A DNA stretch of 64,000 nucleotides. It comes from Algoriphagus aquimarinus (GTDB taxonomy: Bacteria; Bacteroidota; Bacteroidia; Cytophagales; Cyclobacteriaceae). A program made the position numbers and the translations under genes. Each line of letters begins with the position of its first letter. Within the stretch, counting starts at the first letter, position 1. The notes beneath the pieces were generated by a model. It saw only the letters and a list, made by a program, of their open reading frames with translations. It did no database searches and was not told where the DNA came from. The stretch spans positions 1 to 64,000 of the forward strand of contig NZ_FOKK01000005.1 in assembly GCF_900112005.1 (NCBI RefSeq), written 5' to 3'. Of this stretch, positions 43,427 to 50,828 are shown piece after piece.

Positions 43427-44476
43427 TTAGTAAACCAAGAAGCCAGAAGGGCCTCTTCCTACTTCGAAACTTCTGATTACTGAACCTGTTTCAGAAAGAA
43501 CAGTTACCGTTCCGTTACCCTGAAAACCATTTGAATTAGCGACATACACTTGATTTAAGTTGTCGTCAAATCCAATTCCGTAGAAGCCTGATCCAGTCAT
43601 CAATTCAGTGGCAGTAGCGGTGTTACCTTCAATATCAATACTAACTACCGCATCATTATAATTTGGCCATCCCGAGCTAGTCAAAATATACATTTCGTCG
43701 TCCCCGTCGAATGCAATTCTGCTCGTAGCATTTGCTACAGGAACTGAATAAGTATTTCCTAAAGTAAGACTACTAAGGTTTACAGTGTAGAAAATGACCT
43801 CATCTGCTCCCACGGCATATACCCAAAGAATCCCGTCTTCAGCATAGAACTGACGAGGAGAAGCCTCTAATTGGAGCGTTTTTGTCACAGTCTCCTGAGT
43901 TGCGTCGATGATTTCGATTTTGTTTTCCTCAGAACCCGCTACGAGGATGTAATTCCCATAGGAGAAAAGATCTTCCGGCTTGTTAGAAACCTCGATTTTC
44001 TTAGAAACCACACCTCCATCAAGACCATTTACCACAGCTACATAAGAATCTGGCGTAGCATAACTGGCGTCATAAGGGCCGTAATCAGAGATGAAAAGCT
44101 TGCTTCCGTTCACAGCCAAAGATCTTGGTTGATCCAATTCAGCAGAAACAGCTCCTGAACTTTTGAAATCAGCAGGATTCACTATTTCTACTTTTCCAGT
44201 GTTTGCTACCAGATACAATCTGTCTGCCTCAAACACCATGTCTTCCAATAAACCTGCGAAAGGTCTAAGATTCTCAGTTTCGAAAATATTAGGAAGGAGC
44301 TCCTCCGTATTTGGATTTAAGTGATAGACTTCGCCATCATTAGTGCCAAAGTTACCTTCGTTCATGATCAAAATACCGTTGTTGTATTTGCCTAAAGGTT
44401 TTTCCTCACCATTGTCAGAACAGGCAAAGGATGCAGAGATAAGGGCTAAAGCCCCGAGTAGTTGGTTTAATTTCAT
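43427..44476 (-). CDS. DUF5074-type beta-propeller lipoprotein of the B12 uptake locus
   Basis: A 349-residue predicted surface or periplasmic lipoprotein (ISASFACSD, Cys about 19). It is a YncE/NHL-like propeller with repeated blades, for example LFISDYGPYDASY, VAVVNGLDGG, EIIDATQETV and YVANSNGFQGNG. In Bacteroidota such DUF5074 lipoproteins often accompany BtuB-like receptors, as here. It is downstream of the receptor gene by 86 bases on the same riboswitch-led strand, so it is likely a cobalamin-regulated accessory to uptake. Confidence 0.82.
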   Translation of the reverse strand: MKLNQLLGALALISASFACSDNGEEKPLGKYNNGILIMNEGNFGTNDGEVYHLNPNTEELLPNIFETENLRPFAGLLEDMVFEADRLYLVANTGKVEIVNPADFKSSGAVSAELDQPRSLAVNGSKLFISDYGPYDASYATPDSYVAVVNGLDGGVVSKKIEVSNKPEDLFSYGNYILVAGSEENKIEIIDATQETVTKTLQLEASPRQFYAEDGILWVYAVGADEVIFYTVNLSSLTLGNTYSVPVANATSRIAFDGDDEMYILTSSGWPNYNDAVVSIDIEGNTATATELMTGSGFYGIGFDDNLNQVYVANSNGFQGNGTVTVLSETGSVIRSFEVGRGPSGFLVY

Positions 44477-44562
44477 ATGATTATAATTTGTTTTTTAAAG
44501 GCCATATGGAATCACGCATGGTTAATATTCAACAGTGTTTGCTGACTGTGTCATGCTCGATT

Positions 44563-46422
44563 TCATAATAGTATGGATAAGTTAAATTGATAGGATCTTC
44601 CAGGCATAGCTCTCAAATAGAGCACTTGATAGTCTGTGTTGAGAACATTGTTGATTTGAAAACTTAGAGGAAAGTGAAGCTTGCCAAGCCTAAGTTGGTC
44701 GTAGCCTAATCCAAAGTTGAATAGCTGAAATGAGGGCATCATACGAGGATTGTCGGCAGTGACGGATCTTTCTCCCACGAAGAATGTTCCGATCGAGCTG
44801 GTGAATCCTGATTTCTTCACTTGCACCTTCGCATTGGCTTGGTGCTGCGGAGTATAGGGTAGTTGCTTTCCTATGGACTTATCATTCTCGTCCGTGCCTT
44901 GCGTTGTAATAGCTTTGGAGTAAGTATAGGATGTGGTCAGCTCCCAATTCCAAGTTCCAACAGCTCCATCCAAACTCCCTAGATATTCTATGCCTTGATT
45001 GCTGACTTTCTTGATGTTTTCTGGAGTCCAAAAGCTTCCTTTTGGTAGCCAAAGGATCCAGTTGTCCACCGACATTTTGTAATAAGTCAAGCCTTGAGTC
45101 CAATTCAGGTTTCCTTTTTTACTCCAAGTTAAGCCTGCTTCTCCACTCAGACTTTCTTCAGGAAGTAAGTCTGGATTGCCGCCTGGATTCCAATATCGAT
45201 CATTCAGCGTTGGGACTTTGAAGCCTTTTCCAAGGGAAGTTTTGAGTTGCAAGGATTGAGAATTTGTGTTCCAAAAGTTCCAGTCCATTCCTAGGTTTGG
45301 AGTGAATGGAGCAAAAGTGCCGGAGTATACTAACTGGCGAAGGTTTAGAGCAAATGACAGATTCTCTGTGGCTGAAAATTTAGTGCTATGATACAATTCG
45401 ATTCGTTCATCATCAGCTTTGTAAGTGCTTAGATCTCCTTTCGTCAGCGTGTATCTAGCACCTAGTTTTGAGGTCCATTTGTCAGAAATCTCCTGATCCC
45501 AATCACCAGCGAGGAAGTATTGCGTGCTGTTGTTTTGGCTAGCATTGAAAAGCTGCTCGTTTTTCACAAACCCTGTTTTCAGATTCCAAACTGACTTTTC
45601 TTCAAAATGGAAGAAGTCAAGGACCGCTCGAAAAGATTGATCTTCCTGAGCATCGTTTGTGTTTGAACCCATCACAGGCTGAACATCCCGATTGGTTTTA
45701 TTCCACCACAAGGCAGTTTTTATCTGATTGCTGGAATTGAGGTTCCAAGCCAAATTATGAACAACTCCGATCTGCTCGAACTGCGCATGATCTTCTTTTA
45801 TTTCCGGCGTGCCGATTTGCCCGAGGTCTTTGTATGGGAAATTGTTCTTAGAAAACTCACGGTAGACTTTGGTGTTGCTACTGAAATTTTTCGAGGAGAA
45901 ACCTGCAAATAGGTTGGTGTTGACCAGGCCGAAACTTCCGATCTGCTGAGAAATGCCTGCTTGAAGTCCTTTTCCAAACTCAGTATTTGTGCCCAAATGG
46001 ATCGAGCCACCGATGGCTTCATTTCCGAATAGTGCACCTGCATTTCCAAACTGTAAGCTTACTTCTTCGATAGCGGAAATAGGCAGAATAGATAAATCAC
46101 TTTGCCCAAGCGATGGGCTATTGATCGGAAGGCCATTCCAAAAAACTGCTGTATGCCCAGCAGATGTGCCACGAAAAGATGGAGATGCGATCATTCCAGC
46201 CCCGTATTGCCTGACGAAAACTGGAGATTGCTCTTGTAGGATGTCTCCAAGTGAACGGCCTTGGAAATCTGTCAACTCTGCTTTTTTCCAGCTGATCACT
46301 TTTTGCCCTTGGGCAAATCGATCCAAAGCTGGCGCATACACTTCCACTTCCGCCAAGGGAATTGTATCCTGGCTGACCGGATAAAAGCCGACAAAAGTGT
46401 AAACCCACAAAAACAAAAACAT
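44563..46422 (-). CDS. btuB: TonB-dependent receptor, BtuB-like
   Basis: A 619-residue outer-membrane receptor predicted to import cobalamin. After a signal peptide, IPLAEVEVYAP contains the TonB-box-like start, followed by the plug (RSLGDILQEQSPVFVRQYG, SPSFRGTSAGHTAVFWNGLP, IEEVSLQFGNAGALFG) and a 22-strand-type barrel with a terminal aromatic/hydrophobic strand. The size fits BtuB rather than larger siderophore receptors, and a cobalamin riboswitch lies in its leader. No starch-utilisation partner is present. Confidence 0.9.
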   Translation of the reverse strand: MFLFLWVYTFVGFYPVSQDTIPLAEVEVYAPALDRFAQGQKVISWKKAELTDFQGRSLGDILQEQSPVFVRQYGAGMIASPSFRGTSAGHTAVFWNGLPINSPSLGQSDLSILPISAIEEVSLQFGNAGALFGNEAIGGSIHLGTNTEFGKGLQAGISQQIGSFGLVNTNLFAGFSSKNFSSNTKVYREFSKNNFPYKDLGQIGTPEIKEDHAQFEQIGVVHNLAWNLNSSNQIKTALWWNKTNRDVQPVMGSNTNDAQEDQSFRAVLDFFHFEEKSVWNLKTGFVKNEQLFNASQNNSTQYFLAGDWDQEISDKWTSKLGARYTLTKGDLSTYKADDERIELYHSTKFSATENLSFALNLRQLVYSGTFAPFTPNLGMDWNFWNTNSQSLQLKTSLGKGFKVPTLNDRYWNPGGNPDLLPEESLSGEAGLTWSKKGNLNWTQGLTYYKMSVDNWILWLPKGSFWTPENIKKVSNQGIEYLGSLDGAVGTWNWELTTSYTYSKAITTQGTDENDKSIGKQLPYTPQHQANAKVQVKKSGFTSSIGTFFVGERSVTADNPRMMPSFQLFNFGLGYDQLRLGKLHFPLSFQINNVLNTDYQVLYLRAMPGRSYQFNLSILL

Positions 46423-46544
46423 CCCTGATCGAATTAGTTTAAATTCGATTCGGGCTTGAAGAGAAATAGGAAGAAGGGATCGGAGCCGATTTATCGGTTC
46501 TGGTACATTCTTCGTAGCCTTTCCTCCGAAAGCACAGAATCACT

Positions 46545-46735
46545 GGAAATAGGTAGGTCTCCTGGCTCACCTTAATTTGCCGCCTTCTCATTCCGAATTC
46601 GTTTCGGAACAATGGCATTTTTGACAAATTATTTGCGGAAAAATCCGCTCGGCTTACAGTTGCGGGGACAGCTTTGGTTTTACACCAAATTCCCTTTTAA
46701 TCCCAAGAGCTCTGGTACGAGATTGGGAACCTATT
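46545..46735 (-). ncRNA. Cobalamin (AdoCbl-type) riboswitch in the btuB leader
   Basis: On the minus strand the B12 box reads GAGCCAGGAGACCTACC (46552-46568), and the conserved core GCTGTCCCCGCAACTGTAAG lies at about 46653-46672. The 5' domain has GGGATTAAAAGGGAATTTGG, typical of the class. Ends are approximate. A further hairpin CCGATAAATCGG at 46485-46496 between the aptamer and the receptor start is a candidate expression-platform element. The opposite strand does not encode a riboswitch for btuF. Confidence 0.95.
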
Positions 46736-46742
46736 TCGGCTG

Positions 46743-46750
46743 CAAAAGTA
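46743..46750 (-). promoter_or_regulatory. -7 promoter box TACTTTTG of the btuB riboswitch transcript
   Basis: Minus-strand TACTTTTG matches TAnnTTTG just upstream of the riboswitch 5' edge. Confidence 0.65.
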
Positions 46751-46848
46751 GATCGGGAAAGCTTAGAAAAAAAATCTGTTTATGGACAAATTTTGGAAGT
46801 GGCGAAAACCCGCGCTTATTTTGGCTTTCAATATCTCTAAGAAATTCT

Positions 46849-48009
46849 GTGAAAAACCTTCGATTCAGCCTCTTTATTACTTCAGTTTTTCTGATGTTAA
46901 CATTTTCTTTTTCAGGATGTAATGAAAAGAAAAGTGATGATGCACAGGAACTCGAAAAAGTAGCCTTGAGCTATGCTTCTGGATTTACTATTTCTCGGGG
47001 AAATGATTTTTGGGAGTTGGAAGTGACTCAGGCTTGGTCAGGAGCGGATAGAGTTTTTAAGTATTTGATTTTGGAAGAAAATGCTAAAAAACCAGCAGGG
47101 AATTTCGATGCAATTATTCAGCTTCCAGTAGAGAAAATCATTATGACTTCGACCACGCATATCCCACATTTGGACATGCTAAATGCCAATGAAAAGTTAA
47201 GTGGTTTTCCCAATCTCAATTTGATTTCTTCGGACAAAACTTGGAAGCAAATTGATGCTGGAAAGGTGGAGGATTTGGGAGCTGGGCCTTCGGCAAATAC
47301 AGAAATGGTCATTGATTTAGCGCCTGATTGGATCATGATTTCTACGCTGGGAGATGATCTGAAGTACTTGGATTTGCTGGCGCAAGCCGAGATTCCAGCA
47401 GTAATCAACGGCGAATATGTGGAGCAGCATCCACTCGGAAGAGCTGAGTGGATCAAGTTTACGGGCGTGCTTTTAGGGAAATACGAGGAAGCTAACCTTG
47501 CTTTTGAGCAAGTGGAAAAGGACTATTTGGAAGCGGAGAAATTGAGTGAGGCAATCATCGATTCCCTTCGTCCAACGGTACTAAGTGGAGTGCTTTATCA
47601 GGACATTTGGTATGCACCGGGAAGTGAAAGCTGGGGAGCAAAAATCCTTCAAAATGCTGGAGGAAATTATATTTTCGAAGATCAAATAGGGACTGGAAGT
47701 GCCCAGTTGAATTATGAATTTGTGCTTGAAAATGCTTTGGAGGCTGATTTTTGGATTGGTTCTGCTGATTTTCCTGATTTGCAAACCATGGGAAATGCAG
47801 AGCCTAGATATAAGACTTTTAAGGCTTTCAAATCTGGGAATGTATACTCTTATACTCAGAAGCGCGGTAGAGCTGGAGGATTGGAATACTTTGAGTTGGG
47901 CTATATGCGTCCGGATTTGATTCTAAAAGATCTGATCAAAATCCTTCATCCCGACTTACTTCCAGCATATGAGTTGTATTTTTATCAACAACTCGATGAA
48001 AAAAAGTAG
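46849..48009 (+). CDS. btuF: Cobalamin-type ABC transporter substrate-binding lipoprotein (BtuF-like)
   Basis: A 386-residue type III periplasmic binding protein, expected to capture B12 in the periplasm. It has a lipobox (FSFSGC) and lobes joined by a long helix, with segments typical of the family: VEDLGAGPSANTEMVIDLAP, LLAQAEIPAVINGEYVEQHP and YAPGSESWGAKIL. The start is set at GTG 46849; a much longer frame from 46612 would translate the antisense of the riboswitch. An ATG at 46894 is possible but truncates the signal peptide. It overlaps the permease gene by 14 bases. Confidence 0.87.
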   Translation: MKNLRFSLFITSVFLMLTFSFSGCNEKKSDDAQELEKVALSYASGFTISRGNDFWELEVTQAWSGADRVFKYLILEENAKKPAGNFDAIIQLPVEKIIMTSTTHIPHLDMLNANEKLSGFPNLNLISSDKTWKQIDAGKVEDLGAGPSANTEMVIDLAPDWIMISTLGDDLKYLDLLAQAEIPAVINGEYVEQHPLGRAEWIKFTGVLLGKYEEANLAFEQVEKDYLEAEKLSEAIIDSLRPTVLSGVLYQDIWYAPGSESWGAKILQNAGGNYIFEDQIGTGSAQLNYEFVLENALEADFWIGSADFPDLQTMGNAEPRYKTFKAFKSGNVYSYTQKRGRAGGLEYFELGYMRPDLILKDLIKILHPDLLPAYELYFYQQLDEKK

Positions 48010-49027
48010 TTCAATTCTTCTTCTTTCGGCCGCAGGGATTCTACTGGTTTTGAGCTTTCTGCTCAATCTCAGTCTAGGTTCTGTGTCTATTTCTCCTGGT
48101 GAAATTCTGTCAGGGATTTTCACAGGTGATTGGACAAAAGCGTCTCGTGAACAGATTATTCTGAACTATAGATTTCCAAAAGCGCTGGTTGCAATTTTAG
48201 CAGGAATAGGACTAAGTATCAGCGGACTTCAGATGCAGACATTTTTTAGGAACCCACTTGCAGGGCCATTTGTACTAGGAATTAGTTCAGGTGCTGGATT
48301 GGGAGTGGCGATATTGATGTTGGCCGGTTCAGCGTTTGGATTGTCCACTTTTGGAGGAGCGATCAACCCTTGGGCAATTGCCATCGCCGGAACTTTGGGC
48401 GCAAGTTTAGTTTTGCTTACGGTGAGTTTGGCGGCTTGGAAAGTTAAGGATAGCATGACGCTTTTGATCGTTGGATTGATGTTTGGCTCGGCCGTATCGG
48501 CGGTTATTTCTGTCCTTTCCTACTTTTCAGGGGCCGAAGCATTAAAGCTTTTTACCATTTGGTCTATGGGCAGTTTGGGAGGCTTGGTTTGGGATCAGGT
48601 TTGGGTGCTAGGGCTGGTGATTTCTATTGGGATCATTCCCGTGATCGCCTCCGTCAAATCTTATAATGGAATGCTTTTAGGAGAAAGCTATGCGAAAAGT
48701 ATGGGGATCAATCCTGATCGCTTGCGTTGGCTGATGATTCTAAGCACAGGTTTGTTAGCTGGGAGTATCACTGCCTTTTGTGGGCCGATAGCTTTTATTG
48801 GAATTGCCGTGCCGCATTTGGCTAGGATGGTCTGGAAAACTTCGGATCATCGAATCCTCTTTCCCGCAACGGCTCTGATAGGAGCGAGTTTGTTGCTCCT
48901 ATGTGATGCAGTTGGTCAGCTACCTGGTTCAGCTCAGACCTTGCCTATTAATGCGGTGACTTCACTCGTTGGTGCTCCGATAGTGATCAGTTTGGTGCTT
49001 CGCAAAAACTTCAGCAAAGAATTCTAG
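47996..49027 (+). CDS. btuC: FecCD-family ABC permease (BtuC-like)
   Basis: A 343-residue inner-membrane permease with about ten hydrophobic segments. The family core is visible: NYRFPKALVAILAGIGLSIS, FFRNPLAGPFVLGISSGAG, TIWSMGSLGGLVWDQV and the cytoplasmic coupling region SITAFCGPIAFIGIAVPHLA. The start is placed at MKKSSSILLLS, which overlaps the btuF stop by 14 bases; an in-frame ATG nine codons earlier (47969) is less likely. The ATPase gene follows after 3 bases. Confidence 0.9.
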   Translation: MKKSSSILLLSAAGILLVLSFLLNLSLGSVSISPGEILSGIFTGDWTKASREQIILNYRFPKALVAILAGIGLSISGLQMQTFFRNPLAGPFVLGISSGAGLGVAILMLAGSAFGLSTFGGAINPWAIAIAGTLGASLVLLTVSLAAWKVKDSMTLLIVGLMFGSAVSAVISVLSYFSGAEALKLFTIWSMGSLGGLVWDQVWVLGLVISIGIIPVIASVKSYNGMLLGESYAKSMGINPDRLRWLMILSTGLLAGSITAFCGPIAFIGIAVPHLARMVWKTSDHRILFPATALIGASLLLLCDAVGQLPGSAQTLPINAVTSLVGAPIVISLVLRKNFSKEF

Positions 49028-49030
49028 GCT

Positions 49031-49993
49031 ATGGGAAAAGCATCAATAATCGGTAAAGACCTAACCATAGGTTACAGCAAAGGCAAAGTTCAGAAGGAGA
49101 TTCTGAGCGGATTGGATTTTGAGCTTTTTGAGAGAGAAATGTGCTGTTTGCTTGGGCCAAATGGTGTGGGCAAATCAACCTTGGTAAAGGCTGTTTTGGG
49201 ACAGTTGAAGCCTTTTACCGGAGAGGTTTTGCTTAGAGGAAAACCTATTTCATCTTACTCAAGTGAAATGTTGGCCAAAGAACTTTCGGTTGTGTTGACT
49301 GAGCCATTTTTACCAGGAAATATGACTGTGGGGCAATTGGTAGCGATGGGTAGAATTCCACATACAAGTTGGACTGGGAAGCTGGAGGAAACTGATCGGG
49401 AAGTAATTCAAAATGCGCTTTCTGCTACGAAAATAGAATACTTGCGCGATGAGCGCCTTTCTGAAATAAGCGATGGACAGCGACAAAAAGCTTTGATCGC
49501 TCGTGCGCTAGCACAGGACGGGAAGGTAATGGTGTTGGATGAGCCTACTGCACATTTGGACCTTGTGAATCGCTATGAAATCATGCACTTGCTTCGGGAA
49601 ATCTCCAAAAGTCAAGGGAAGTCAATCCTTGTGGTAACTCATGATTTGGAGATTGCTCTGGAAACAGCAGATCGATTCTGGTTGCTGAATTGTGGAACGC
49701 CATTGATATCAGGTTTGCCAGAGGATCTGGTAATTACTGGTCAAATCAATCAATTATTGCCGGGAGAGAATTTTAGATTTAGTGTGGAGAAGGGAAGGAT
49801 AGAATCTAAGATTGGAAGTTTGAAATTTGATGTTTCAGGGCCAGGTGAATATACTGCATGGGTCTCAAAAGCTCTTGAAAAAGCTGGGATTAAAGAGTTA
49901 CCAGAACCGATTGAAGTTAGCAAAGATCCATTTTTGGTTAATTACGCAGGAAAGGAATTCTTGAGTTTGGAGGATTTTATCTTGGCTTTGTGA
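49031..49993 (+). CDS. btuD: ABC transporter ATP-binding protein (BtuD/FepC-like) with C-terminal extension
   Basis: A 320-residue ATPase with Walker A GPNGVGKSTLVKA, a Q-loop region VVLTEPF, signature ISDGQRQKALIARAL (Ser-Asp-Gly), Walker B VMVLDEPTAHLD and VVTHDLE. The ABC domain ends near residue 240; the remaining about 80 residues form an unusual extension with ISGLPEDLVITG and FDVSGPGEYTAW, of unknown role. It is the third gene of the btuFCD unit. A palindromic repeat pair starts directly at its stop codon. Confidence 0.87.
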   Translation: MGKASIIGKDLTIGYSKGKVQKEILSGLDFELFEREMCCLLGPNGVGKSTLVKAVLGQLKPFTGEVLLRGKPISSYSSEMLAKELSVVLTEPFLPGNMTVGQLVAMGRIPHTSWTGKLEETDREVIQNALSATKIEYLRDERLSEISDGQRQKALIARALAQDGKVMVLDEPTAHLDLVNRYEIMHLLREISKSQGKSILVVTHDLEIALETADRFWLLNCGTPLISGLPEDLVITGQINQLLPGENFRFSVEKGRIESKIGSLKFDVSGPGEYTAWVSKALEKAGIKELPEPIEVSKDPFLVNYAGKEFLSLEDFILAL

Positions 49994-50080
49994 CCTTTGA
50001 GGTTTAGAAAACCTCGAAGGTTTTAGTTTATTAAACTTTTGATAAAACCTTCGAGGTCAAAAAAAGACCTCAAAGGTTAG
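49992..50080. repeat. Pair of ACCTTTGAGG / CCTCGAAGGT palindromes after btuD
   Basis: Two hairpin units: ACCTTTGAGGTTTAG / AAAACCTCGAAGGT (about 49993-50024) and AAAACCTTCGAGGTC / GACCTCAAAGGT (about 50043-50079), in opposite orientation with respect to each other and separated by about 20 A/T-rich bases. They belong to the family found twice between hisF and hisIE. Orientation lets the units also pair with each other. Confidence 0.85.
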
Positions 50081-50106
50081 CGTAGAAATTCCTTTCCATT
50101 TTAAAA

Positions 50107-50445
50107 TTACAGATCCAAAATCGCCTTCACTTTACTTCTAAGCTCAGCAATTTCCTTTTGCCCTAACTCGCCAAGCTTTTCCAAAAACCTTCGATTGTCC
50201 AAAGCCTTGATTTGATCGATAAGAATCTCAGAGTCTTTTTCTAGTCCATAATTTCCTTGAGAGATGCGGACTCGAAGAATATTTTTCTTTGGCGTAAGCT
50301 GAGTGGTGAGTGGGCAAACAAGCGTAGAAGGATGGTCAACTTGATTGAGAAGGTTAGTTTGTATAATCACAACTGGCCGAATCTTGCCGGGCTCAGTTCC
50401 TTTTGAGGGATTTAGATTTGCTAGCCAGAGCTCAAACTGCTTCAT
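50107..50445 (-). CDS. mazF: MazF/PemK-family endoribonuclease toxin
   Basis: A 112-residue type II toxin predicted to cut mRNA. It has the canonical strands: FELWLANLNPSKGTEPGKIRP with the conserved Gly-x-x-x-Arg-Pro loop, VVIIQTNLLN, STLVCPLTT with the conserved Thr region, and SEILIDQIKALDNRRF. The start lies inside the antitoxin gene (14-base overlap), the usual toxin-after-antitoxin coupling. Confidence 0.92.
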   Translation of the reverse strand: MKQFELWLANLNPSKGTEPGKIRPVVIIQTNLLNQVDHPSTLVCPLTTQLTPKKNILRVRISQGNYGLEKDSEILIDQIKALDNRRFLEKLGELGQKEIAELRSKVKAILDL

Positions 50446-50671
50446 CTTCTTCGATTAAAGCATCAAATTCAGCGAGAATTTCTGATGAGCTTTCTTTGGC
50501 CAAGTTTGAGGCTTCGGCAAATGCAGCACTTAATTTCTTCCGCTTTTGAAACTTGTTGTAAAATTCAAGCGCCTGATTGATGTAGCGGTTTCGAGCTACT
50601 TTTTTGTCCTTAAGAATCTCTTCTGTTTCCTCAAAGATATCTTTGTCTAGTTTTAAAGAGAGTGTTTTCAT
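50432..50671 (-). CDS. Antitoxin of the MazF-type toxin (ribbon-helix-helix-like)
   Basis: A 79-residue partner of the toxin. The N-terminus MKTLSLKLDKDIFEETEEIL followed by RNRYINQALEFY fits a ribbon-helix-helix DNA-binding fold, and the acidic C-terminal tail FDALIEEDEAV would wrap the toxin. It is not MazE/AbrB-like. A perfect 8-bp inverted repeat lies 10 bases upstream of the start and is the likely autoregulatory operator. Confidence 0.85.
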   Translation of the reverse strand: MKTLSLKLDKDIFEETEEILKDKKVARNRYINQALEFYNKFQKRKKLSAAFAEASNLAKESSSEILAEFDALIEEDEAV

Positions 50672-50680
50672 TGTCCCGTG

Positions 50681-50703
50681 AGTATATACTTTAAATATAT
50701 ACT
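50681..50703 (-). promoter_or_regulatory. Operator of the toxin-antitoxin pair
   Basis: Perfect inverted repeat AGTATATA-CTTTAAA-TATATACT immediately upstream of the antitoxin start; overlaps the expected promoter. Bound by the antitoxin by inference. Confidence 0.65.
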
Positions 50704-50813
50704 AAATCTAAAAGGTTCATATGATTTCGTGTAGATTCAATCCATATTTATGGATTCTTAAGCGAAAAATCCTGTAGCTTTCCCTATATTTTGAGTTGAA
50801 ATTAGACCCTACT

Positions 50814-50821
50814 TACTTTTG
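50814..50821 (+). promoter_or_regulatory. -7 promoter box TACTTTTG of the DUF5687 operon
   Basis: TACTTTTG matches TAnnTTTG and ends only 7 bases before the ATG, predicting a near-leaderless message. Confidence 0.6.
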
Positions 50822-50828
50822 AGATTGT

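Noticed and set aside
46612-46848. Long N-terminal extension of the btuF frame
   Set aside because: It would translate the antisense strand of the cobalamin riboswitch, and the signal peptide with lipobox begins only after 46849.
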